From: Prosthecobacter debontii
GTDB lineage: Bacteria; Verrucomicrobiota; Verrucomicrobiia; Chthoniobacterales; Chthoniobacteraceae
Length of the DNA stretch: 64,000 bases
Assembly (NCBI GenBank): GCA_945861385.1
Contig: CAMAUI010000008.1
Coordinates: forward strand, 1 to 64,000
Direction: 5' to 3'
The position numbers and the translations under genes are program-made. How positions within the stretch are numbered: position 1 is the first letter of the stretch; the number at the start of each line of letters is the position of its first letter. Below are positions 20,395-28,417 of this stretch, one piece after another. A model generated the notes under the pieces. It had not been told where the DNA came from and did not search any database. It saw nothing but the letters and a program-made list of their open reading frames with translations.

Positions 20395-21225
20395 ATGAAA
20401 CCTATCACGCGTAGCCTGGCCGTCCTGTTAACGGTGACTTTTGGGCTTGGGAGCTTGCAGTCCGCAGGGCCGGCTCCTGAACCGAAGCCGGCGGTTGCGG
20501 GTCAATCCAACCCCGGCGACACGATCACAAATTCCATCGGCATGAAGCTGGCCTTCATTCCGCCAGGTGAGTTCGTCATGGGAAGCCCGAAGACGGAGGC
20601 CGGGCGGGAAGGACACGAAACCCAACACAAGGTAACCCTGACCAAAGGATTTCACCTCGGCATCCACACGGTAACTCAGGCCCAGTGGAAGGCCGTGATG
20701 GGTGAAAGCGCGAGCCGCTTCAAAGGCGACGACCTGCCCGTGGATGAGGTCTTGTGGAGTGACGCAGCGGCCTTCTGCAAGAAACTGAGCGAGAAGGAAG
20801 GCAGGCATTACCGTCTCCCCACCGAGGCGGAGTGGGAGTATGCCTGCCGGGCGGGAACAACGACCACTTTCAACACTGGGGATGGCGAGGATGCACTGGC
20901 CGAAGCAGGCTGGTTCGGCGGCAACAGCGATGCCAAAGCGACCCATCCCGTCGGCCGGAAGAAACCCAACGCATGGGGCCTCCACGACATGCACGGTAAC
21001 GTCTGGCAGTGGTGTAACGATGTTTTTGGCAACTATTCCAATAATGCGGTCACGGACCCCGCGGGACCGGTGGACGCCGGCCGCCAGATCTATGTGCTGC
21101 GGGGCGGGGATTGGCGCTGCGCTCCACGGTTCTGCCGTTCCGCGAAGCGATTCGGAAGCGGACCAAACTTCCGGGACGATGTCTTCCGTGGCTTTCGGGT
21201 GGCGCTTGCCGCGAGTGGGAAATGA
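20395..21225 (+). CDS. formylglycine-generating enzyme (SUMF1/FGE-sulfatase) family protein
   Basis: NSIGMKLAFIPPGEFVMGSP...QAQWKAVMGE...YRLPTEAEWEYACRAGT...GLHDMHGNVWQWCND...RVLRGGDW-like motif and GFRVAL. Confidence 0.93.
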   Translation: MKPITRSLAVLLTVTFGLGSLQSAGPAPEPKPAVAGQSNPGDTITNSIGMKLAFIPPGEFVMGSPKTEAGREGHETQHKVTLTKGFHLGIHTVTQAQWKAVMGESASRFKGDDLPVDEVLWSDAAAFCKKLSEKEGRHYRLPTEAEWEYACRAGTTTTFNTGDGEDALAEAGWFGGNSDAKATHPVGRKKPNAWGLHDMHGNVWQWCNDVFGNYSNNAVTDPAGPVDAGRQIYVLRGGDWRCAPRFCRSAKRFGSGPNFRDDVFRGFRVALAASGK

Positions 21226-21260
21226 ATGAAACAAGAGCTGCCATTCCTTGAACTCACACC

Positions 21261-22676
21261 ATGAAGCCTGACACCCATTTTTGCCCATCCCGCCGCGGCT
21301 TCCTCCGCTCGCTGGCGGGCGGCTCGATGCTGCTGCCGGGACTCCTTTCGCAACTCCTCGGCAACGAGGCCGCTTCCGCCGTCGGCGCCGATCCGCTGGC
21401 CCCGCGCGCCCCGCATTTTCCGCCGAAGGCGAAGCGCGTGATCTTCCTTTTCATGAGCGGCGGCGTGTCGCACGTGGACTCGTGGGATCCGAAGCCGAAG
21501 CTCTTCGCCGACGCCGGGAAGACGACTTCCGTCAATGAATTCCAAGGCCGCAAGGGTGACTACAAAATGTTCCTCAAGCGCCCGCAGTTTGAATTCAAGC
21601 CCCACGGGAAATCGGGCACGGAAGTCAGCACGCTCTTCCCTCACATGGCCGGCTGCGTGGATGACCTGTGCGTGATCCGCTCGATGAAGTCGGACCACAC
21701 AAACCATTACGAGGCCACGCTCGGCATGCACACGGGATCGTTCAGCTTCGCGCGCCCGAGCATCGGCTCGTGGGTCAGCTACGGGCTGGGCACGGAAAAT
21801 CACAACCTCCCGTCATTCGTAGTCATCGCGCCGAAATCGCCCTACGCCGGCGGACAGGTGTGGGGCAGCGACTTCCTGCCCGGAGCGCATCAGGGCACGC
21901 TTGTGGTGCCCGGCGCGGAGCCCATCGCGAATGTGCAGCGCCGCGCCGCAAGCACGCGGCTGCAGGAACTCGAACTCGCCGAGATGGCGCGGATGAACCG
22001 GCGCCACCTCGCTGCCCGCGCCGGCGATCCGTTGCTTGATGCGAGGATCCGCTCGTTTGAAACCGCGTTCGGCATGCAGATGGAAGTGCCTCACGTCTTC
22101 GATCTCTCGCAGGAAAGCGACGCGACCCTCGGGCTCTACGGCCTGAAGCGCGGGCAGACCAGCGGCTTCGGCTGGCAGTGCCTCGTCGCGCGCCGCCTCG
22201 CCGAGCGCGGCGTGCGTTTCGTGGAGCTGATTGACACGGGTTCGTCCGCCAACTGGGACGCCCACGGCAACATGCAGGACCATGTGCCGCTCGCGAAAAA
22301 CGTGGACCAGCCGATCGCCGGCTTGCTCCGCGATTTGAAACAGCGCGGCATGCTCGAGGACACGCTGGTCGTCTGGACCACGGAGTTTGGCCGCACGCCG
22401 TTCAACAACGCCGCCGGCGCCGCAGGCCGCGAGCATCACCACTGGGTATTTTCGTCGTGGCTCGCCGGCGCGGGCGTGAATGCAGGCACGGTTTACGGGG
22501 CCTCCGACGACTACGGCATCAACGTCGGCAACGACCCCGTGCATGTGCATGACTTCCACGCCACCATCCTCCACCTCCTCGGCTTCGATCACGAACGTCT
22601 CACCTACCGCCACACCGGGCGCGACTACCGGCTGACCGATGTCGCAGGCAAAGTCGTGAGGGGCCTTCTCGCGTGA
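21261..22676 (+). CDS. DUF1501 domain-containing protein
   Basis: SRRGFLRSLAGGSMLLPGLL; RVIFLFMSGGVSHVDSWDPKP; VVWTTEFGRTPFNN...REHHHWVFSSWLAGAGVNAGTVYG. Confidence 0.93.
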   Translation: MKPDTHFCPSRRGFLRSLAGGSMLLPGLLSQLLGNEAASAVGADPLAPRAPHFPPKAKRVIFLFMSGGVSHVDSWDPKPKLFADAGKTTSVNEFQGRKGDYKMFLKRPQFEFKPHGKSGTEVSTLFPHMAGCVDDLCVIRSMKSDHTNHYEATLGMHTGSFSFARPSIGSWVSYGLGTENHNLPSFVVIAPKSPYAGGQVWGSDFLPGAHQGTLVVPGAEPIANVQRRAASTRLQELELAEMARMNRRHLAARAGDPLLDARIRSFETAFGMQMEVPHVFDLSQESDATLGLYGLKRGQTSGFGWQCLVARRLAERGVRFVELIDTGSSANWDAHGNMQDHVPLAKNVDQPIAGLLRDLKQRGMLEDTLVVWTTEFGRTPFNNAAGAAGREHHHWVFSSWLAGAGVNAGTVYGASDDYGINVGNDPVHVHDFHATILHLLGFDHERLTYRHTGRDYRLTDVAGKVVRGLLA

Positions 22677-22715
22677 TCTCCCATTTCACCTGTCCAATAT
22701 TGAACCTGTAAGAAT

Positions 22716-24152
22716 ATGACTGACGAAAAGATCCGGTTTGAAACTTCACGCCGCCGCTTTCTCGCGCAGACCGCGTCCGGCTTCGGGATGATGGCGCTGG
22801 CCGATCTGCTCGGGACGAAAGCCGTGGCGGCCGGGCTGGCGGAAACGGCCGGCCGCGGCGCGCTGGGCGGGCTGCATTTCGCGCCGAAGGCGAAGCGCGT
22901 CATCTATCTTTTCCAGGCCGGCGGTCCGAGCCACATGGACCTTTTCGACTACAAGCCCGTGCTGAACGAACAGAACGGCAAGGACATGCCGGCGAGCGTG
23001 CTCGGGACGCAGCGCGTTTCGCTCATGACGCGCGACAAGGGCCGACGCACTTTCGGTTCGCCGTACAAGTTTGCGCAGCACGGGCAAAGCCGCGCGTGGG
23101 TCTCCGAGCTGATGCCGTACACCGCGGGCATTGTGGACGAGCTGTGCTTCATCAAGTCGCTGCAAACCGAGCCGATCAACCACGACCCAGCGGTCACCTT
23201 CATCCAGACCGGACGCGCGATCACGGGGCGGCCCGCGTTTGGCTCGTGGATGCACTACGGGCTCGGCAACGCGAGCAAGGACCTGCCCGCCTACGTCGTG
23301 ATGATCAGCGGCAACGCCGACCAGCCGATCCTCAGCCGCTACTACCACAGCGGATTTCTCCCGAGCCGTTATCAAGGCGTGCAGTTCCAGTCCGCCGGCG
23401 ATCCCGTCCTTTACCTCTCGAACCCCTCGGGCATCGACCACCGCAACCGCGGCGAGATCATCGGCACGATCAACCAGCTCAACGGCCTGCAACTCGCGCA
23501 GAGCGGCGACCCGGAGATCGAGGCGCGCATAGACTCGTTTGAAATGGCCTACCGCATGCAGACCTCGGTGCCCGACCTGATGGACTACGGCAGCGAGCCG
23601 AAGGAAGTGCTCGAAATGTACGGCCCCGACGTGAAGAAGCCCGGCACCTTCGCCTACCAATGCCTCATGGCGCGGCGGCTCGCCGAGCGCGACGTGCGCT
23701 TTGTGCAAATCTTCCACGCCGGATGGGATCATCACGGCAACCTGCGCGGCGCAATGAAGGGCGTGACCAAGGCGAGCGACCAGCCCTCCGCCGCGCTGAT
23801 CCGGGATTTGAAAATGCGCGGCATGCTCGACGACACGCTCGTCGTGTGGGGCGGCGAGTTTGGCCGCACCGCCTACTCGCAGGGTAACGACCTCAACGGC
23901 CGCGACCATCACCCGCGCTGCTACACGATCTGGATGGCCGGCGGCGGCATCAAGCCCGGCATCACCGTCGGCGCGACGGACGACTTCGGCTACAACGTGG
24001 TGGAAAACGTCATCCACGTCCGCGACCTCCACGCCACGATGCTCCACCTGCTCGGGATAAACCACCAGCGCTTCACCTTCAAAAACCAGGGCCTCGACGA
24101 CCGGCTCACCGGCGTCGAGCCCGCGCGCATCCTCCGCGAGATTCTCGTCTAA
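22716..24152 (+). CDS. DUF1501 domain-containing protein
   Basis: SRRRFLAQTASGFGMMALADLLG; RVIYLFQAGGPSHMDLFDYKP; VVWGGEFGRTAYSQG...GRDHHPRCYTIWMAGGGIKPG. Confidence 0.93.
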   Translation: MTDEKIRFETSRRRFLAQTASGFGMMALADLLGTKAVAAGLAETAGRGALGGLHFAPKAKRVIYLFQAGGPSHMDLFDYKPVLNEQNGKDMPASVLGTQRVSLMTRDKGRRTFGSPYKFAQHGQSRAWVSELMPYTAGIVDELCFIKSLQTEPINHDPAVTFIQTGRAITGRPAFGSWMHYGLGNASKDLPAYVVMISGNADQPILSRYYHSGFLPSRYQGVQFQSAGDPVLYLSNPSGIDHRNRGEIIGTINQLNGLQLAQSGDPEIEARIDSFEMAYRMQTSVPDLMDYGSEPKEVLEMYGPDVKKPGTFAYQCLMARRLAERDVRFVQIFHAGWDHHGNLRGAMKGVTKASDQPSAALIRDLKMRGMLDDTLVVWGGEFGRTAYSQGNDLNGRDHHPRCYTIWMAGGGIKPGITVGATDDFGYNVVENVIHVRDLHATMLHLLGINHQRFTFKNQGLDDRLTGVEPARILREILV

Positions 24153-24168
24153 TGAACAGACCTCCTCG

Positions 24169-24235
24169 CTCCCCGACGCCCGTCGCCGTTCTGACCGTCC
24201 CCGATGCCGGAACCGCGAAAGCGAATTTCTGGCAG
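24169..24235 (+). repeat. dispersed repeat, copy 2 (67 bp)
   Basis: See 3351-3417; lies in the spacer between convergent genes. Confidence 0.55.
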
Positions 24236-24251
24236 CCGGATCTCCGGGTCG

Positions 24252-25019
24252 TCATTTAGCGGCTTTCTCCTGCCGCAGCCGCATCGGGTGCAGGTCGAGC
24301 TTCAGGCTGTCGAAGTAGGCCATGCGATTGGGGATGGTTTTTTCGACGGTGTCCTTCAGCCTGGCATCTACCCGATCCGGCTTGTGGCGCAGGGCGAGCC
24401 AGAGCAGGAAGCTCTCCGCCACATCCTCGCGCTTCGGGTTGGTTTTCGCGTAACCCGAGATGAACCCGGGGTCTTTTTCCTGCGCCGCGAGCCAGTTTTT
24501 GTCCCGCGCATGGTGCGCATCGAGGGAGGTGTGCGCGGCCTCGTGGACGAACGTCTCGGCGAGAATCCCGCTCTTGATGTAGCTCTCGCCCATGTCGGTA
24601 TGGATCAGCAGGTTTCGGTTTCCGCCGCCGAAGCCGTGTTTGCCCTTGTGAATCCAGACCGTTTCCACGTCCTGCCTCAAGGCGCCCGGGATCTGGCCGA
24701 TGACGGGCAGGTATTTTTGCGCCTCGGCCAGGGCTTCGTCGGCGCTGAATTCCGGGTTCACTTGAACCTCGATCTTCCTCCCATCGTCGAAGTGCGCGAC
24801 GAACAGGTGCGCCTCCACGTCAATTCTGCCCGGACCCCGGCGGTCGAACATGTGGCGCCGTCCTTTGCCGGATTTCTCGAGCCGGACGAACGACGTGGGG
24901 TCTTCGTCCGTGATGATCGCCTTGTTGACGAAGATCGTTCCGCCAAACGGGGGATTGGCGTTTGACGGTGAAATCGCGCCGGCGAGCAGCAAGGCCAGGG
25001 TGACGGACAGGTTTCTCAT
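24252..25019 (-). CDS. secreted putative zinc metallopeptidase (HExxH)
   Basis: Signal peptide MRNLSVTLALLLAGAISPSNA; ETFVHEAAHTSLDAHH with downstream REDVAESF. Confidence 0.6.
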   Translation of the reverse strand: MRNLSVTLALLLAGAISPSNANPPFGGTIFVNKAIITDEDPTSFVRLEKSGKGRRHMFDRRGPGRIDVEAHLFVAHFDDGRKIEVQVNPEFSADEALAEAQKYLPVIGQIPGALRQDVETVWIHKGKHGFGGGNRNLLIHTDMGESYIKSGILAETFVHEAAHTSLDAHHARDKNWLAAQEKDPGFISGYAKTNPKREDVAESFLLWLALRHKPDRVDARLKDTVEKTIPNRMAYFDSLKLDLHPMRLRQEKAAK

Positions 25020-25185
25020 GTCGTGTGTGAGTACGCGTGCTGCGCGTGGAAGGGAATTGCTTTATCGCCCGCCGCCCGCCTGGGCGAAACCTTCGAAGCC
25101 CTCCTCACAGTCACGCACTCCGCCCCGGAATTTCATTTACGGGGGAGCCGGCGCGAAGGTCTGGGAAGTCGGGCTGGGCACAGTC

Positions 25186-25806
25186 TTACAACTCCACGAT
25201 CTTTATATTGCGATACTCGCACTTCATCACCACGGCGGGGTGGATCTGCAGCCCGATCGGGGCCGCGCCGGAGAATTTCGCATCGGTGTATTCCGACGCC
25301 TTCTGGCCATTGATCCAGCAGGTGAAGGTGTCCCCTTTGGCCTGGATGCGGAAGGTATTCCACTCGCCCTCGGGTTTCATCAGCGTCTTGACTGTCTTCG
25401 CCTGGCCGGCCTCGGGATACCTTTCCTTGCCGCCGGTGTACCAGGAACCGGTCATATCTACCTTCAAGCTGCCAGAAACCCCGAGTTGGAGCTGGATGTG
25501 CGGCTTCCGCATTTCGATCCCGGTATCAACTCCGCGGGGCGTCGTGGAATTCCAGCGCACGTCGAACTCCAGGACAAAGTCGCCGTATTCTTTCTCAGTC
25601 CAAAGGTAGTTCCCCTTCTTCGCCGCGTCGTTTTCCCCGATGAGGACGCCTTCTTCGACGCGCCAGTAGGCCTTCGACGCTTCCGCCTTGAAGCCGGAGA
25701 GATCCTTGCCGTTGAAGAGCGGTGCGAATTTCGGTTCTTCGGCCGCGCTGCGGGAGATGGCCGCAAGTGAGAGGATCAGTGCGAGAGCGAATGGGCGAAG
25801 CGTCAT
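25186..25806 (-). CDS. DUF1080 (3-keto-disaccharide hydrolase-type) family protein
   Basis: MTLRPFALALILSLAAISRSAAEEPKFAPLFNGKDLSGFKAEASKAYWRVEEGVLIGEND...WNTFRIQAKGDTFTCWINGQKASEYTDAKFSGAAPIGLQIHP. Confidence 0.92.
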   Translation of the reverse strand: MTLRPFALALILSLAAISRSAAEEPKFAPLFNGKDLSGFKAEASKAYWRVEEGVLIGENDAAKKGNYLWTEKEYGDFVLEFDVRWNSTTPRGVDTGIEMRKPHIQLQLGVSGSLKVDMTGSWYTGGKERYPEAGQAKTVKTLMKPEGEWNTFRIQAKGDTFTCWINGQKASEYTDAKFSGAAPIGLQIHPAVVMKCEYRNIKIVEL

Positions 25807-26003
25807 GGCGCGCACGCTATTCATACCCGCCGACAGCGGAAAGCGATTTTTCGGCGCTGGTGATCTGGCACCCGCGCGGTCCGCGTTCCCCAGCTCTGCG
25901 CCCGGCGCGGGCAACCTTTCCCGCGTCCCTGCAGCACCGCGATGCCCGGATAGCGGCTCGGTGGAAAACCAGCGGATTCGAGAAATCCAGATTCGTTGCA
26001 GCA

Positions 26004-26101
26004 GTTCGTCGCGGGCGCATTTCAGTTTTTGGCACGCCCATCCGTGCGCCGGAGGCGCAAATGTAGGGTGCTCAAAAACTGGGATGCGCCCGTTCGTCGC
26101 G
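26004..26101. mobile_element. MITE-like palindromic element with terminal inverted repeats and flanking direct repeats
   Basis: Inverted arms 26012-26035 (CGGGCGCATTTCAGTTTTTGGCAC) and 26069-26092 (reverse complement CGGGCGCATCCCAGTTTTTGAGCA); central palindrome GCGCCGGAGGCGC 26046-26058; direct repeat GTTCGTCGCG at 26004-26013 and 26092-26101. Confidence 0.5.
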
Positions 26102-26203
26102 TGTCATGGCCGCACCTTACTCACTTCGCCCCGGCTTCGCCACTCACCGATGCGCTTCGCGAAAATCGCGCCCATATTTCAGGAAGGCGTTGAAAATTGG
26201 GTG

Positions 26204-26422
26204 TCAGCGGAATTCCTCCACATCAATGCCGCTTCCCTCAACGATGTTTTTCAATGTCCCAATCGGGATCGCCTTTGCACCGTGCATCGGCACGATGACT
26301 TGCCTGCCGTCCGCGTGCCGCCACTTCTGATGGCTGCCCGCCTGGCCGGTGAGCGCAAACCCGCTGCGCCTCAGCACGCGCACCACATCTTTCGCGGACA
26401 GGACCGGGAACTTCCTGCTCAA
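26204..26422 (-). CDS. hicA: HicA-family toxin (mRNA interferase)
   Basis: MSRKFPVLSAKDVVRVLRRSGFALTGQAGSHQKWRHADGRQVIVPMHGAKAIPIGTLKNIVEGSGI; typical HicA G-S-H motif and length. Confidence 0.88.
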   Translation of the reverse strand: MSRKFPVLSAKDVVRVLRRSGFALTGQAGSHQKWRHADGRQVIVPMHGAKAIPIGTLKNIVEGSGIDVEEFR

Positions 26423-26622
26423 GGCACGGTGAGTTCGACGAGTTTGGCTTTCTTCGGCAGCTTCACATCGCTCGGCTCAAACCACAGCGCCAGGGCTTCC
26501 CTCGCATTCTGGATCGCCTCCTTCTCCGTGTCTCCCGCACTGCCGCAGCCGGGCAGCTCGGGAAATATCGCCGACCAGCGTTTCACCCCGGGATCGAATT
26601 CGATGAGCAATCGCAGTTTCAT
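26419..26622 (-). CDS. hicB: HicB-family antitoxin (short form)
   Basis: MKLRLLIEFDPGVKRWSAIFPELPGCGSAGDTEKEAIQNAREALALWFE; 4-bp overlap with hicA. Confidence 0.82.
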   Translation of the reverse strand: MKLRLLIEFDPGVKRWSAIFPELPGCGSAGDTEKEAIQNAREALALWFEPSDVKLPKKAKLVELTVP

Positions 26623-26894
26623 ATTCGGACTCTACTCACTTCACCAAGACTTCGCCAATCCAAGTTCTCTCCCCGCCCTGGTTGTCCTGCACCGAGCAGG
26701 CGATTTGCTTTTTGCCCGTCGAGTCGCATTCATACTCACCGCGAGGATCGGCTGGGCGTGATTAGAATCAGGTTCAGCGACGGGAGCGGACGCGGCGTGT
26801 TTTGTGGCACAGTGCGTCAAGCCTGTGGGCCCATCGCGGATTTTGGGCTCGTTCGCGGCTGGCCATGCCGCGTGCGGTCGGGTAGCTGGATGGC

Positions 26895-28259
26895 ATGCGC
26901 GCAATCGTTTTCCTTTTCGTCCCGGCCTTCGCGATGGCTGCGGACTGGCCGGAGTTTCTCGGGCCGAATCGCGACAACTCTTCGCCGGAGACGGGGCTCA
27001 TCGAGAAGTGGCCGGCGGAGGGGCTGAAAATCGTCTGGCAGCGGGACATCGGGACGGGCTACAGCGCGCCGAGCGTGCGCGAAGGGATGCTCGTTTTGCA
27101 TCACCGGATCAAGGATCACGAGGTCGTGGAGGCGATGGATGCGGGGACGGGGAAGACGCTGTGGAGTTACAAGTATCCGACGGAGTTCCGCGACCCGTTT
27201 GGCTACAATGACGGGCCGCGGTGCTCGCCTCTGCTGACGGCGGATCGCTGCTACACGTTTGGCGCGGAGGGGGTGCTGGATTGCTTCGAGCGAAAAACAG
27301 GAAAGCTGCTTTGGTGGAAGGCGACGGCCCGGGATTTCAATGTGCCGGATGCGTTCTTCGGCGTGGGCAGCTCGCCGGTGATCGAGGGGGGCAAATTGAT
27401 CGTGCAAGCCGGCGGGCAGCCAAACTCGGGGGTGGTGGCGCTGGACGCGGAGACGGGGAAGACGCTGTGGGAAAACGTGGGGGAGAAGACGTGGACGGGC
27501 GTGCCGATGAAGGGCTGGCCGGGGGAGCCGTTCGTGAAATGGAACCCTGCGCATCCGGCTTTCAGCATGCAGGCGAGCTATTGCACGCCGGTGCTGGCGA
27601 CGATCCATGACCGGCGGCATGTGCTGGTGGTCACACGGCAGGGGCTGGTGTCGCTGGATCCGGCGACGGGGGCGCACAATTTTTCGTTCTGGTTCCGCGC
27701 GGTGCAGGATTCGTCGGTGAATGCGATGACGCCGGTGGTGCAGGGAGATCTCGTGCTGATTTCATCGGCATATTTTCGGAATGGCTCCGTGCTTTTGCGC
27801 GTGAAGGCGGACGGGAAGGGTGTGGAGGAGGTGTGGCGGGCGCTCTCGCTGGAGATGCACTGGGCGCGTCCGGCATTGATCGCGGGCCATCTGTATGGAT
27901 TCAGCGGGCGCAATGAGCCGGATGCGATTTTCCGGTGCGTGGAATTCGAGACTGGGAAAATGAAGTGGGAGCGTGCCGAGCGGTGGAACAAGGCCGGGCA
28001 TGGCAAGCTGGATGGCGAGGCGTTCCCCGCGGTTTTCGCGCGCGGCTCGGTGATCCATGCGGATGGAAAATTGATCGCGCTTGGCGAGGCGGGGCTGCTG
28101 GGACTGTTCAAGCCGGGGCCGGATAAGCTGGTCGAGGTTTCGCGGTGGCAGGTGCCGGGGCTGACGTATCCGATGTGGGCGGGGCCGGTGCTTGCGGATG
28201 GAAAACTCTACCTTCGGAGCGAGGAAAAGCTCATCTGCCTCGACGTGAAGGCGAAATAG
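26895..28259 (+). CDS. PQQ-binding-like beta-propeller repeat protein
   Basis: WPEFLGPNRDNSSPETGLIEKWPAEGLKIVWQRDIGTGYSAPSV...VVALDAETGKTLWENV; secreted. Confidence 0.92.
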   Translation: MRAIVFLFVPAFAMAADWPEFLGPNRDNSSPETGLIEKWPAEGLKIVWQRDIGTGYSAPSVREGMLVLHHRIKDHEVVEAMDAGTGKTLWSYKYPTEFRDPFGYNDGPRCSPLLTADRCYTFGAEGVLDCFERKTGKLLWWKATARDFNVPDAFFGVGSSPVIEGGKLIVQAGGQPNSGVVALDAETGKTLWENVGEKTWTGVPMKGWPGEPFVKWNPAHPAFSMQASYCTPVLATIHDRRHVLVVTRQGLVSLDPATGAHNFSFWFRAVQDSSVNAMTPVVQGDLVLISSAYFRNGSVLLRVKADGKGVEEVWRALSLEMHWARPALIAGHLYGFSGRNEPDAIFRCVEFETGKMKWERAERWNKAGHGKLDGEAFPAVFARGSVIHADGKLIALGEAGLLGLFKPGPDKLVEVSRWQVPGLTYPMWAGPVLADGKLYLRSEEKLICLDVKAK

Positions 28260-28417
28260 TTCCGGCACCGCCAAAGTGGCGCACCAGAGGAGAGATGCAT
28301 GTCCCGGCCGCATGAAGTTCTTGCGTACGCTAAGAAAGTGGGCATCGCAGCATTACTGATGATGCCGCAACCAATCCGCGATAGACGAATTATCAAACAC
28401 CAGTACTGATCGAACCG

